NCBI GenBank assembly: GCA_016931965.1
Contig: JAFGDT010000079.1
Coordinates: 62,001-126,000, forward strand
Reading direction: 5' to 3'
Length of the DNA stretch: 64,000 nt
From: a bacterium
GTDB taxonomy: Bacteria > Zhuqueibacterota > QNDG01 > DSAB01
Shown here: positions 41,893 through 51,796 of the stretch, one piece after another
Position numbering within the stretch: the first letter of the stretch is position 1
Layout of the letters: the number at the start of each line of letters is the position of its first letter
The notes under the pieces: model-generated
Database searches by the model: none
Told to the model about the DNA's origin: nothing
What the model saw: the letters and a program-made list of their open reading frames with translations, nothing else
Made by a program: the position numbers and the translations under genes

Positions 41893-43587
41893 ATGAGATC
41901 TTCTATCATCATCGGTTTGTTACTGTTGTATTTGATTGCGGTCGGTTTTTATCTGGTTCGATGTCAAAGGAACGATCCGAAGGAAAATCCGCAAGCGGAT
42001 CTCATCCTGAAAAACGGCACCTTTTTTACGGTCAACACACGTCAACCGCGGGTACAGGCTGTGGCTATCCGTGGAGATCGCATCTTGGCCGTTGGTCGTG
42101 ATGCAGAGATGGATCCGTATATTGGGGAAGAATCACAGGTCATTGACCTAAACGGCCTGTTTGGTTGCCCGGGGTTCAATGATAGCCATATCCAATTGTT
42201 GAATGGCGGAATGGGGTCTCATGAAATTGATCTCAGAGGCGTTACTTCGCTGCGTGAAATTCAAGTCAGAATATTGAACATGTTGCATCAATCTCCTTCG
42301 AGTTCCTGGATCGTGGGAAATGGATGGGATCATCATTTATTGCCCGAAGGAGAATGGCCCACAAAGCGGTTTTTGGATGTTATTTCTCCGGATGTGCCGA
42401 TCTATCTGCGCCGTGTATGCGGACATGCCGCTCTCGTAAACAGCAAAGCCCTGGAGATTGCTGGGATCACATCCCGGACTCCCAATCCTTCGGGGGGCGA
42501 GATTGTTAAAGATCCTATTACAGGCAATCCCACGGGTATTCTCAAGGGGGAGGCAATGGATGTGGTTTCTCAATATATCCCATTGCTCCCGGTTGAACAG
42601 ATAGAATCGGCCATCGAATTAAGTTTGCAACAAATTAAAAAGTATGGAATTACAAGCATACAGGACAACAGTGATTTGGCCCTATTGGAAATCCTTCGGA
42701 AACTTCAGGATCAAGGCAGATTAACCTGTCGCGTTGCAATGTGTGCTCCTCTTCAAATGGATTTGGAGAAAATTCAGAAAATTCAGCAAGATAATAATCA
42801 TGCCTGGTTGTATGCATCGATGCTTTATGGAATCATGGATGGCAGCATTGGTTCTCAAACAGCTGCTTTATTTGATCCCTATTTACATTCCACAGAGAGG
42901 GGTCTTCTTCAGATGAGACAGGAAGAACTCAACCGTCTCATGATTTACGCCGATCAAGACGGATTCCAGGTCAGCATACACGCGGCCGGCATTCAAGGCA
43001 ACAGAATGGTGTTAGATGCTTATGCGCTTGCGCAAAGGATCAACGGTATCCGGGATAGCCGTCATCGGATTGAGGCAGTTCAAGTTTTAACAGAAGAGGA
43101 TGTCGCTCGATTTCATCAATTGGGCATCATCGCATCCGTACAGCCTTCTCATTTGATGGACGATATACACTGGATTGAAGATCTGATTGGACAAGAGAGA
43201 TCCCGATACGGATATGCATGGGGATCCTTGAAGAAAAGCGGAACGATCCTTGCCTTTGGATCGGATTGGCCAGTGGCACCACTGAATCCCATGCTGGGTC
43301 TTTACGCAGCAGTTGCGCGTCAAGACACATCGGGTTATCCAGTCGGAGGGTGGCATCCCCAGGAACGGCTCACCATCAAAGAGGCCATCGAGGCTTATAC
43401 TCTGGGATCTGCCTATGCGGAATTCATGGATCATGAAAAGGGGTCACTCGAACCAGGAAAATTGGCCGATATTGTGATTTTGGACCGTGATTTATTGGAA
43501 ATCACACCGGAGGACATACTCAAAACACAGGTTATGTATACCCTATTGGGTGGGGAGTTGATTTATCAACACGAGAATTCCGAATGA
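41893..43587 (+). CDS. YtcJ-type amidohydrolase, membrane-anchored or exported
   Basis: A protein of about 564 residues of the amidohydrolase-3 (YtcJ) family. After an N-terminal hydrophobic segment (IIIGLLLLYLIAVGFYLV) it has the family opening ADLILKNGTFFTVNTRQPR, a substrate-side GCPGFNDSHIQL, HAALVNSKAL, the metal-site IHAAGIQGNRM and GSDWPVAPLNPM. A Cys follows the hydrophobic segment (LVRC), which is a poor lipobox. An in-frame TTG at 41863 is an alternative start. It would hydrolyse an amide or imide outside the cytoplasm; the substrate is unknown. Confidence 0.88.
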   Translation: MRSSIIIGLLLLYLIAVGFYLVRCQRNDPKENPQADLILKNGTFFTVNTRQPRVQAVAIRGDRILAVGRDAEMDPYIGEESQVIDLNGLFGCPGFNDSHIQLLNGGMGSHEIDLRGVTSLREIQVRILNMLHQSPSSSWIVGNGWDHHLLPEGEWPTKRFLDVISPDVPIYLRRVCGHAALVNSKALEIAGITSRTPNPSGGEIVKDPITGNPTGILKGEAMDVVSQYIPLLPVEQIESAIELSLQQIKKYGITSIQDNSDLALLEILRKLQDQGRLTCRVAMCAPLQMDLEKIQKIQQDNNHAWLYASMLYGIMDGSIGSQTAALFDPYLHSTERGLLQMRQEELNRLMIYADQDGFQVSIHAAGIQGNRMVLDAYALAQRINGIRDSRHRIEAVQVLTEEDVARFHQLGIIASVQPSHLMDDIHWIEDLIGQERSRYGYAWGSLKKSGTILAFGSDWPVAPLNPMLGLYAAVARQDTSGYPVGGWHPQERLTIKEAIEAYTLGSAYAEFMDHEKGSLEPGKLADIVILDRDLLEITPEDILKTQVMYTLLGGELIYQHENSE

Positions 43588-43709
43588 AAAAAATGCAGAA
43601 ATGGATCTGGGTTTGATTCGTTGGAATCTATCTTTCGGGAGAATCACCAAGGATTGTTTCATCTTTTCATAGTCCTCAGGTTATTTTAGAGTGTGTTCGA
43701 AAAAAGTAC

Positions 43710-43739
43710 TTGACAAGTTATATAAAAACGTGATACATT
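43710..43739 (+). promoter_or_regulatory. Promoter upstream of the P5C dehydrogenase gene
   Basis: TTGACA at 43710-43715 and TACATT at 43734-43739 (18-base spacer; ATACAT at 17 bases is the alternative). About 100 bases of leader separate it from the start codon. Confidence 0.55.
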
Positions 43740-43844
43740 TTGTGTGTATATTTATAATTTTACAATGTTTCTGTTTATCATTGAACAACATGCCTATTTG
43801 ATGCAGGGAGACTATTTACCGACTAAACCAAAGGAGCACTCATA

Positions 43845-45476
43845 ATGACAAATGGTATTTTCAATGTTCCACCTCCAAAAAATGAACCGATTTTGAGCTA
43901 TGGGCCTGACAGCAGGGAAAAGAAAATCATCAAGCTGCAAATCGATGAAATGAAAAATCAACAACTTGAGATACCCGTCATCATTGGCGGTCGAGAAATT
44001 AAAACGGGAAATATGGCGGACTGCAGATGCCCACACGATCATGGACATCTTTTAGGACAATATCACAAAACGAGTGAAAAAGAGATCGAACTGGCCATCA
44101 AAACAGCGTTGGATGCCCGAAAAAGCTGGGCTGAGATGGACTGGTCGGATCGAGCGGCCATTTTTTGCAGGGCAGCCGATCTTTTAGCAGGGCCGTTCCG
44201 TGCCACTCTGAATGCAGCCAATATGCTGAACGCAAGTAAGACCGTGTATCAGGCGGAAATCGATTCGGCCTGTGAATTGATCGATTTTTATCGGTACAAT
44301 CCCTATTATATGCAGGAGATCTATAAGCAGCAACCGGAATCTTCAGCGGGATGCTGGAATCGGGTTGAACAAAGACCTTTGGAAGGATTTGTCTTCGCTG
44401 TCACGCCGTTCAATTTTGCATCGATTGCAGGCAATCTGCCCACTGCACCGGCGATGATGGGCAATGTGGTGCTCTGGAAGCCTGCTTCTTCAACGGTCTA
44501 TATTGCCTATCACATTATGCAACTCTTGAAAGCCGCAGGGCTTCCCGATGGTGTGATCAATATGGTGCCGGGTCCCGGAGGATCGGTCGGAAATCCGGTG
44601 ATGGCCAGTCCCCATTTAGCCGGTATCCATTTTACAGGATCGACCACAGTCTTTCAGTCCATGTGGAAGACCATCGGTCAGCATATCGCCCAATACAGGA
44701 GCTATCCCCGTATTGTCGGCGAAACTGGAGGGAAAGATTTTATATTCGCACACGCTTCAGCGGATGTGGAGGCTCTTGCGGTGGGTCTTGTTCGGGGTGC
44801 GTTTGAATATCAGGGGCAGAAGTGTTCTGCCGCTTCGAGGGCATACATACCGAAATCGCTCTGGCCGCGAATCAAAAAGATCCTGCTGGAGATGCTGGAT
44901 CAGATTAAAATGGGAGGACCAGAGGATTTTACGAATTTTTTGTGTGCGATTATTGATCAGCCGGCTTTTCATACGATCACCGGATATATCGATTTTGCCA
45001 AAGCATCACCCGAAGCCGAATGCATTGCCGGCGGCAAGTATGACGATTCAAAAGGATACTTTATTGAACCGACAATTATCGTGACGACCAATCCGAAATT
45101 CAGAACGATGGAAGAAGAGATATTCGGTCCGGTCCTCACGATCTATATCTATCCCGACAAGGAATATGAAAAAGCCCTTCATCTCTGTGACGAGACCTCT
45201 CCTTATGCGCTTACAGGATCTATTTTTGCACAGGATAGAAGTGCGATTGTTACAGCCAGCAATATTCTTCGAAATGCTGCGGGTAATTTTTATATCAATG
45301 ACAAGCCAACCGGAGCCGTTGTCGGGCAGCAACCTTTCGGTGGTGCGAGAGCTTCAGGAACCAACGATAAGGCAGGCAGTATGATCAATCTCCAGAGGTG
45401 GGTTTCTCCTCGGACGATTAAGGAAAATTTCGTTCCACCCAAGGATTTCCGGTATCCCCATATGGAAAAGGAGTAA
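43845..45476 (+). CDS. pruA: L-glutamate gamma-semialdehyde (P5C) dehydrogenase
   Basis: A 543-residue aldehyde dehydrogenase of the long, eukaryote/Bacteroidota-like P5C dehydrogenase type. It shows the N-terminal NVPPPKNEPILSYGPDS, FVFAVTPFNFASIAGN, the catalytic Glu in VGETGGKDF, the catalytic Cys in YQGQKCSAASRAY and the C-terminal GAVVGQQPFGGARASGT. It oxidises glutamate semialdehyde to glutamate with NAD in proline or arginine breakdown. AAAGGAG precedes the ATG. No proline dehydrogenase gene is in the window. Confidence 0.95.
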   Translation: MTNGIFNVPPPKNEPILSYGPDSREKKIIKLQIDEMKNQQLEIPVIIGGREIKTGNMADCRCPHDHGHLLGQYHKTSEKEIELAIKTALDARKSWAEMDWSDRAAIFCRAADLLAGPFRATLNAANMLNASKTVYQAEIDSACELIDFYRYNPYYMQEIYKQQPESSAGCWNRVEQRPLEGFVFAVTPFNFASIAGNLPTAPAMMGNVVLWKPASSTVYIAYHIMQLLKAAGLPDGVINMVPGPGGSVGNPVMASPHLAGIHFTGSTTVFQSMWKTIGQHIAQYRSYPRIVGETGGKDFIFAHASADVEALAVGLVRGAFEYQGQKCSAASRAYIPKSLWPRIKKILLEMLDQIKMGGPEDFTNFLCAIIDQPAFHTITGYIDFAKASPEAECIAGGKYDDSKGYFIEPTIIVTTNPKFRTMEEEIFGPVLTIYIYPDKEYEKALHLCDETSPYALTGSIFAQDRSAIVTASNILRNAAGNFYINDKPTGAVVGQQPFGGARASGTNDKAGSMINLQRWVSPRTIKENFVPPKDFRYPHMEKE

Positions 45477-45672
45477 ATCGTGAATGGTTTTTATCCATTT
45501 CATAATTGAAGGGGGTGTTCAGTTTTCAACCTGTTGGTTGATAGGGGATAGGTGTGTAAGTTTATGATTATCAGAAGAGTGATTCGGTTTAAAGAGATTT
45601 GGTACGGGAATTGCCGATATGATCTTTAGGTGATTTCAGTTGCACAAAGCAGAACTTATAACGGAGGCTTTA

Positions 45673-47262
45673 ATGGAGAAATATAGACGGCTTTTTAATC
45701 CCTTATTTATCTTATTCACCGGAGTCATACTTGTATCTCTGTTTCTTCACCGGTGTACATTCAAGTCGCCCAGTGCGCCGGTCTGGGATGTGGGTTTTAT
45801 CATTCCATTGATCAGTGAAAAATATACTATGGAAAAGTTGGCTGATGAATCGGACAACATTGAAATTCAGGGCAATCAGGTCCTGTTCAATATCGATCAC
45901 GAACTCGATCCGATTGAAATCGGTGATTATCTGAAGACCAACGGAGCAGAGAAAATGACCCATATCCCTCTTCCTAATAATGCACCGGATCCTTTTGAGA
46001 ACATGGTCAATGATATACTGACCATACCGGATTCTATTGTTGTGAACAATGCGGTTATCAAAAGTGGCCAGGTCCAGGTAACAATTAACAATCAAACGGA
46101 TTATGGAGTACGGATAGACATTTCGATTCCTTCCTTAAACCAAAACGGAAGTGAATTACCTATCACTCTCGATATTTCGCCGGGGGGGTATCTAAACTGG
46201 TTTTTACCTCTGGATTTGGTCGAATTTAATGCCGGAGGAACGAATCAGATTGCTTACAGTGCAAAAGCAACCATCACATGGAGAACGGGCAACCAGGGAG
46301 GAAATGTCGAAGTCAATGTGAACATTTCAGATATTTTCTTTCAGGAGATTACGGGGACATTGAATCGCGTCCATCTTGGACTAGAAGATCAAAGCATGGA
46401 AATCAATCTTCCCGATGAATTGGAGGGATTCAGAATACACTCCGCCAATCTCAAGCTGGCTCTCCGGGTCGGTGTTCAGATACCGATCATTGCCGATTTG
46501 ATCATCGAAGCGATCAATCCAAGAAATCCGGGATTTCCGACACTGATCAGTTTTCAGGATTCAATTACGAATGTAACCGGTGATGGTGTGATGGTTGATA
46601 CGCTTGAATTCACCAATGACCTAGAAGTAGCCGGTTTTATCAATGGACAACCGGAGGAGATTGTTGTCAACGGGTCGCTTAAGATCGGCGACGGTCAGAG
46701 TACTGTTACCGTTGTCGATACAAATACAATCAAAGCCAAAGTGCTTTTCAAAGCCCCTCTCACTGTGACACTTCCGGATTATATCACAGAAACGGATCCG
46801 GATACGATTGAAATCGATGAAGATGCCAGAGAAAGATTAAGAGATAATCTTATGTCTGTCGATCTTGAAGTTATGATTGATAATCATCTGCCGCTGGGTG
46901 CCAGTGTGTCGGTTTTCTTCGACAGCACAGCGTCAGATTCTGCCACACTCTATAGTCCAAGCTATACGCCGAATTTGACAATCGGTCCGCTTCAATTGGA
47001 TCCGGCACCCGTTGCCGGCATTCCCGGATTGGTTACCGGACCTGCATCAAGTACATTGAGTATCGATTTGGATAAAGAGCAGTTGGAATTGTTTGAAAGA
47101 CCCGAAATATTCTTTGGTACCCGTCTTCAAATCCTGGGCACTGCGGGCCAGATGGTTCAGGTCAGACCGACTGATTATATTGATATCACTGCCCGTTTAA
47201 ATGCCGTTGTGAGGACAAAGATACCAGAAAATGAAGAAGAAGAGGAAGGGGGTGGGGAATGA
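45673..47262 (+). CDS. Exported beta-rich protein of unknown function, partner of a barrel
   Basis: A protein of about 529 residues. A signal segment (FILFTGVILVSLFLHRC, Cys near residue 24) is followed by SAPVWDVGFIIPLISEKYTM, a start seen in surface lipoproteins of FCB-type bacteria. The rest is predicted beta-rich, with many VxVxx strands, and it ends in an acidic tail of Glu and Gly. The ATG at 45673 has a GGAGGC ribosome site and is preferred to an upstream TTG at 45640. Its stop overlaps the start of the barrel gene, so they probably form one surface complex. Function unknown. Confidence 0.82.
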   Translation: MEKYRRLFNPLFILFTGVILVSLFLHRCTFKSPSAPVWDVGFIIPLISEKYTMEKLADESDNIEIQGNQVLFNIDHELDPIEIGDYLKTNGAEKMTHIPLPNNAPDPFENMVNDILTIPDSIVVNNAVIKSGQVQVTINNQTDYGVRIDISIPSLNQNGSELPITLDISPGGYLNWFLPLDLVEFNAGGTNQIAYSAKATITWRTGNQGGNVEVNVNISDIFFQEITGTLNRVHLGLEDQSMEINLPDELEGFRIHSANLKLALRVGVQIPIIADLIIEAINPRNPGFPTLISFQDSITNVTGDGVMVDTLEFTNDLEVAGFINGQPEEIVVNGSLKIGDGQSTVTVVDTNTIKAKVLFKAPLTVTLPDYITETDPDTIEIDEDARERLRDNLMSVDLEVMIDNHLPLGASVSVFFDSTASDSATLYSPSYTPNLTIGPLQLDPAPVAGIPGLVTGPASSTLSIDLDKEQLELFERPEIFFGTRLQILGTAGQMVQVRPTDYIDITARLNAVVRTKIPENEEEEEGGGE

Positions 47263-48599
47263 AGTCAAGGAATCTTTTTATCGAACGCAAAATAAATATC
47301 TGTCCGATCCGGCGGATATTGGGTTATATGTTGGTTCTGTTTTTGGTCCCTGTTCAATTGATGGGACAGAACACAGCCAGGGGATTGGGTATGGGTTGGG
47401 CCTACACGGCTGCCGCCAGGGGTGTTCATGCACCGGAGTGGAATCCGGCCAATCTGGGACTGCCCGATAATCCCAGGTTTTCAATGTCCATTATTTCATT
47501 GGGCGTTGGAACCTGGAACAATAGTTTCACCAAGGGGATGTACGACCGCTTTCTGGTCAATGGTGAAAAAGATCAGGATGGCGATATCGTTTGGAGCCAG
47601 CAGGATGTCGAAGAAATTCTGAATGCCATTCCAGATGACGGGCTCGGTGTTGATGTTACCGTCTCGACAAGGGTATTCTCTTTTTCAGCAGGTCGTTTTG
47701 CCCTGTCTATCGGTGCACTGGTAGGGAGTACTCTCCGAATGGACAAAAGTCTTTTTAAACTGGCTCTTCAGGGCAATCAAATTGGTGAAACTTACGGATT
47801 AAAAGATCCGGAAGGACATGGTCTGTGTATTGGTCAAGCCAGTCTGTCTTGGGGACAACCAATCCGTGTGGGTTTCGCCGATCATTTTGCACTGGGATTC
47901 TCCCTAAATCTGCTCTATGGAGGCGGTTATGGAAAAGTCAACCGGGCTGATTTATCCCTCACAACATTGGATTATGGATTTGATATAGATGGAGAATACG
48001 AAGTCATTTACAGTATCCAAATCGACACTCTGGGTGGTTTTGGCTGGGGTCTGGATGGGGGTGCAGCCGCCCAATTCGGTGACAAATGGACGTTGAGTGT
48101 GGGTCTGGCCAACGTGGTGGGTTCCATTCCGTGGTCGCATGAAGTGAACAAAAAGATCGGGTATATGCGGGGTGATTCACTCAGTGTTCTCGATATGTCT
48201 GAAGATGATGATGAGGACGACATCCTTCAGGATTCAACGTACACTGTGAAAATGGCCAGTTTTTCCGAAAAAGTGCCCACACTGCTCAGGGCGGGTGTGG
48301 CCTTTCAAGAAGGTCCTGTTTTGTTGACAGCTGATTATTACCAAGGGCTTCAGAACAGTGCATTCGCCAGTACAAAACCGAGGGTTGCCGTAGGCACAGA
48401 ATGGAGAGGAATCGGCTGGCTGCCCTTGCGGATGGGTATTGTGATGGGGGGAAGAATCGGATTTGGTACTTCATTCGGATTTGGATTTCGATTGGGAGGG
48501 TTTTCACTGGATATCGGCATGATGAATCGGGGTTTTGTTTCTCCCAAAAACAGCAAAGGCCTTGTTGTCGCATTGGATATGGGTGTGGGATTGCCGTAA
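47259..48599 (+). CDS. Outer-membrane beta-barrel protein, PorV/DUF5723-like
   Basis: A 446-residue protein. A signal sequence (hydrophobic YMLVLFLVPVQLMG, preceded by basic residues) is followed by GQNTARGLGMGWAYTAAARG and EWNPANLGLP, the N-terminal pattern of FadL/PorV-like and DUF5723 barrels of FCB bacteria. Gly-rich alternating strands continue to the end. It is coupled by a four-base overlap to the exported protein at 45673. A role in surface assembly or lipid transport is possible. Confidence 0.8.
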   Translation: MKSRNLFIERKINICPIRRILGYMLVLFLVPVQLMGQNTARGLGMGWAYTAAARGVHAPEWNPANLGLPDNPRFSMSIISLGVGTWNNSFTKGMYDRFLVNGEKDQDGDIVWSQQDVEEILNAIPDDGLGVDVTVSTRVFSFSAGRFALSIGALVGSTLRMDKSLFKLALQGNQIGETYGLKDPEGHGLCIGQASLSWGQPIRVGFADHFALGFSLNLLYGGGYGKVNRADLSLTTLDYGFDIDGEYEVIYSIQIDTLGGFGWGLDGGAAAQFGDKWTLSVGLANVVGSIPWSHEVNKKIGYMRGDSLSVLDMSEDDDEDDILQDSTYTVKMASFSEKVPTLLRAGVAFQEGPVLLTADYYQGLQNSAFASTKPRVAVGTEWRGIGWLPLRMGIVMGGRIGFGTSFGFGFRLGGFSLDIGMMNRGFVSPKNSKGLVVALDMGVGLP

Positions 48600-48641
48600 G
48601 GAAATGTAACAGGAGAATATGATTGGAATAGAATAAGGTTT

Positions 48642-48716
48642 CTTCATGCCAAATTGATAAACGACAAAATACAAATTCAAATAAATGACAAATGCCAAAT
48701 GAAAGATGTCATGAAG
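48642..48716. repeat. Possible dispersed AT-rich element with inverted ends
   Basis: Arms CTTCATG (48642-48648) and CATGAAG (48710-48716) enclose an A-rich stretch with repeated AAATxxCAAAT words. No coding signal. It has the look of an intergenic dispersed repeat. Confidence 0.3.
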
Positions 48717-48763
48717 AGGGGTTCGAGAAGATCTCATTATAATAAAAAAGGAGGAGTTGCAGG

Positions 48764-50062
48764 ATGAGTGAAATGGATAAGCATGCGCCCAAGGGCAGTT
48801 TGGGTGTTTTGGTTGGTGGTGGTCCGGCACCCGGATTGAATGGGGTTATTTCTGCTGTGACCATTGAAGGACGCAGGCGCGGTTTAAATGTATACGGTAT
48901 TTATGATGGATATAAGTGGCTTGTTAAAGGTGATGAAAAAGCTTTCAAAGAACATGCACAAGAGTTACGCATCAGGGATGTTTCGCGAATCCACTTTGAT
49001 GGCGGATCGATTATCCGATCCTCACGCACCAATCCCGTGAAAGTGGAAAACGGTGTTGAGAACAGCGTACGTATGCTTGTAAAATTGAATATCCGCTACA
49101 TGGTCACGATCGGTGGAGACGACACGGCCTACGGGGCCAGTGAAATTGCCAAAGCAGCAAAGGGTAAGATCAAGTTTGCTCATGTACCCAAAACCATTGA
49201 TAATGATCTCCCGTTACCCAACAATCTTCCCACATTCGGATTCCAGACTGCACGCCATTTGGGGACCTTGTTGGTTAAAAATCTCATGGAAGATGCCCGG
49301 ATGACCCAGCGCTGGCATGTTGTTGTGGCGATGGGGAGGCATACGGGCCATCTGGCTCTGGGCATTGGAAAATCGGCAGGGGCAACGGTGGTCATTATTC
49401 CCGAAGAGTTTAAAAAAGAGGGTCCCATTTCACTTCGTCATGTGTGTGATATTTTCGAAGCAGCCATTCTCAAACGCCGTGCGATGGGTAACAGTCATGG
49501 TGTTTTGGTGATTGCTGAAGGTATCGTTGAGAGACTCAGTGAAGAGGAATTAAAAAAAATTCCCGGCGTGGTTCTCCAGTACGATATTTATGATCATTTG
49601 ATGATTGCCGAAATTGAGTTTGGAAGATTGATTAAGAATGAGATTGAGAGACGGTTTAAAGAACGCGGCGAATCGATGAAACTGGTCGAAATCAATATCG
49701 GATATGTTTTGCGCTGTATGGATCCCATTCCTTTTGATCAGGAATATACCCGGGATCTTGGGTACAGTGCCGTTAACTATTTGCTCAGCGATAAACCGGA
49801 ACATCAACAAAATGCACTGATCGTTGTGGATAACGGCAGGATGTGTCCCGTTCCCTTTGATCAAATGATCGATCCAAAGACGAAGAAAACAGAAGTCCGA
49901 TTTGTTGACACAAAAAGTGAGTCCTATCAAGTCGCCAGAAGTTACATGGTCCGTCTTGAGAAAAGAGATTTAGAAGATCGTGATCTGCTGAAAAAGATGG
50001 CGGATGAAGCAAAAATGACGGAGAAGACGTTTATCGACAGGTACGGTTATCTGGTTCAATAG
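48764..50062 (+). CDS. Phosphofructokinase, probably pyrophosphate-dependent
   Basis: A 432-residue phosphofructokinase. It has GVLVGGGPAPGLNGVI near residue 14, FDGGSIIRSSR, the phosphoryl-donor motif GGDDT at 117-121, PKTIDND at 142-148 and MGRHTGHLALG. In ATP enzymes these two motifs read GGDGS and PGTIDND; the extra Asp and the Lys mark the PPi-dependent type. It phosphorylates fructose 6-phosphate reversibly and saves ATP, which fits a fermenter. A GGAGGAG ribosome site precedes the ATG, and a terminator follows. Confidence 0.92.
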   Translation: MSEMDKHAPKGSLGVLVGGGPAPGLNGVISAVTIEGRRRGLNVYGIYDGYKWLVKGDEKAFKEHAQELRIRDVSRIHFDGGSIIRSSRTNPVKVENGVENSVRMLVKLNIRYMVTIGGDDTAYGASEIAKAAKGKIKFAHVPKTIDNDLPLPNNLPTFGFQTARHLGTLLVKNLMEDARMTQRWHVVVAMGRHTGHLALGIGKSAGATVVIIPEEFKKEGPISLRHVCDIFEAAILKRRAMGNSHGVLVIAEGIVERLSEEELKKIPGVVLQYDIYDHLMIAEIEFGRLIKNEIERRFKERGESMKLVEINIGYVLRCMDPIPFDQEYTRDLGYSAVNYLLSDKPEHQQNALIVVDNGRMCPVPFDQMIDPKTKKTEVRFVDTKSESYQVARSYMVRLEKRDLEDRDLLKKMADEAKMTEKTFIDRYGYLVQ

Positions 50063-50105
50063 GACGCTGATCTCGTCGCAGACGGTATCCTTTCAAGCAT
50101 GCCTC

Positions 50106-50137
50106 AAGGGGCTTTCCGGATGGAAAGCCCCTTTTGT
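50106..50137. terminator. Terminator between convergent PFK and metal-permease genes
   Basis: A perfect twelve-base stem, AAGGGGCTTTCC (50106-50117) and GGAAAGCCCCTT (50122-50133), with loop GGAT and T residues after it on the plus strand and T-rich sequence less clear on the other. It may serve both directions. Confidence 0.85.
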
Positions 50138-50973
50138 CATGATGATACCCTTTTACATTTTTGCGCGATTGCTGCTGCGATCAAAATAACGACCAAAAAG
50201 CTGACAACAGAAGGACCGCAGGAAAAATCAAAACCATACGAAAAAGCCAGTCCTGCAATGGATGCCACAATGCCCATGATCCAGGCGGCGATGAGTCTTT
50301 TGTTCCAATCACGGAAAAACATGGCAGCGAATGTTGCCGGAATGATCAGCAGAGAAAAGATAACGAGAATACCTGCAACGCGGACCATCAGCGTGATGAC
50401 AACACCCATCGAAATGTAAAAAATAAAATCCCACAGGCTTGTCATTTTATCGCGCTCCCTGCCGTCATGGATCGTTTGGGTAACCGATTGAAAACGCTTC
50501 CGGAATATAAAATGGAGGGAGCCGACCACGCTGCAGACGATCGAAAAAAGCAAAATATCGGACCATTGAGCCCAGAGAATGCTGCCCGTCAGCATGTTTT
50601 CCGCATGCACGTCGCCTCCGGCGTGGAGAGCCAGAAGGAAGAGTGCACCCGCCGCTGCGATGGCGTAGCTGACTCCAATAACCGTTTCTTGAGAAATCTG
50701 CCATATCCATTTGCCTACGAAGGTATAGAATCCTGCGGCTAAAATGATCAAAGCGAATGCACAGAGATAAGCAAGCAGGTGATGTTCCTCAACTCCCCAT
50801 ATCATGAAGGCTAGAGTCGAGCCCACGGCTGCGATTTGGGCGAGGGCAATATCGATAAAAATGATTTCTCTTTCCAAAACGTGGATTCCCAGGTATCCAA
50901 ATATGAAAACCATCAGTGTGCATATCACAAAAGGCGGCAATAAAAATAAGACAATTTCCCACATAGCTTGCAC
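50137..50973 (-). CDS. Metal ABC transporter permease, ZnuB-like (second)
   Basis: A 278-residue membrane protein with about eight hydrophobic segments of the ABC-3 (ZnuB/MntB/TroC) family. Family segments include a GIHVLEREIIFIDIALAQIA stretch and ITLMVRVAGILVIFSLLIIP. It lies 10 bases after the first permease gene and closes the operon. It probably forms a heterodimer with it. No ATPase gene follows; a terminator does. Confidence 0.92.
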   Translation of the reverse strand: MQAMWEIVLFLLPPFVICTLMVFIFGYLGIHVLEREIIFIDIALAQIAAVGSTLAFMIWGVEEHHLLAYLCAFALIILAAGFYTFVGKWIWQISQETVIGVSYAIAAAGALFLLALHAGGDVHAENMLTGSILWAQWSDILLFSIVCSVVGSLHFIFRKRFQSVTQTIHDGRERDKMTSLWDFIFYISMGVVITLMVRVAGILVIFSLLIIPATFAAMFFRDWNKRLIAAWIMGIVASIAGLAFSYGFDFSCGPSVVSFLVVILIAAAIAQKCKRVSS

Positions 50974-50983
50974 CTCTCTGTTT

Positions 50984-51796
50984 TTATCTGTTTTGTGGCC
51001 GAATCATTCGTATCAACAAGGCAGCGATGAAAAAGAATCCCATCGATAATACCAGACTCGGACCGTATGAAAATCGAAAATAGTAGGATGCGAACATCCC
51101 TATCATGGATGCGATGAAGCCAATCGCCCAGCCCATTATTAATCCCTTTCCCCATTGGCGCGTAAAAAGCAACGAAATGGCTGCCGGAATCATTAAGAAT
51201 GCATAGGCGAGGAGCACCCCGGCTATGGGAACTATAAGCACAGTAATAATGCCCTGAGTTATAAAGAAGAGAAGATCCCAGAGCGGTTCGTGGTCTATCT
51301 TTTGCTTTTGTTCGGTTATGGCAATAAACCGGTGGCGGCAGATGTAGTGAAAGATTCCCAGAATGATGTAAACCACAACCGTGGTCATCACCAACGGCCA
51401 CGTTACCCACAACATACAACCGGCTAATGTTTGGGTCACGTAAGCCATGCCTGCTGTAAATTTGTCGGCCACCATGATGCACGCAACCAATGCAGCACCA
51501 TAGATAATGCCGATAACGGCTTCATGGGGTATCTGTTTGTTTTTTGGTCTCACAAATGCAAGTAAAAAGGATCCTACCAGGACAGCGATGAATGAGACAA
51601 AATAGGATGCCGTCGATCCGCCGTCGACACCGAGACCGATTCCGACAATGACGCCCAGTGCTGCGAGTTGATCGAGAGAAAGATCTGAAAAAACGATGCC
51701 TCGCCTGATGATGTGCATGCCTATATAGGTATGCACCGATGTGACTACGGCAAGCAGCAAAATCTGGATCGATAAAAATTTGAATGTTTCGATCAT
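50984..51796 (-). CDS. Metal ABC transporter permease, ZnuB-like (first)
   Basis: A 270-residue ABC-3 family permease with about eight hydrophobic segments. It has THTYIGMHIIRRGIVFSDLS near the N-terminus, the family Asp-Gln region SLDQLAALG and VPIAGVLLAYAFLMIPAA. Its start overlaps the stop of the ZnuA-like gene by four bases. Transport of Zn, Mn or Fe is possible; the small His content does not decide it. Confidence 0.93.
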   Translation of the reverse strand: MIETFKFLSIQILLLAVVTSVHTYIGMHIIRRGIVFSDLSLDQLAALGVIVGIGLGVDGGSTASYFVSFIAVLVGSFLLAFVRPKNKQIPHEAVIGIIYGAALVACIMVADKFTAGMAYVTQTLAGCMLWVTWPLVMTTVVVYIILGIFHYICRHRFIAITEQKQKIDHEPLWDLLFFITQGIITVLIVPIAGVLLAYAFLMIPAAISLLFTRQWGKGLIMGWAIGFIASMIGMFASYYFRFSYGPSLVLSMGFFFIAALLIRMIRPQNR

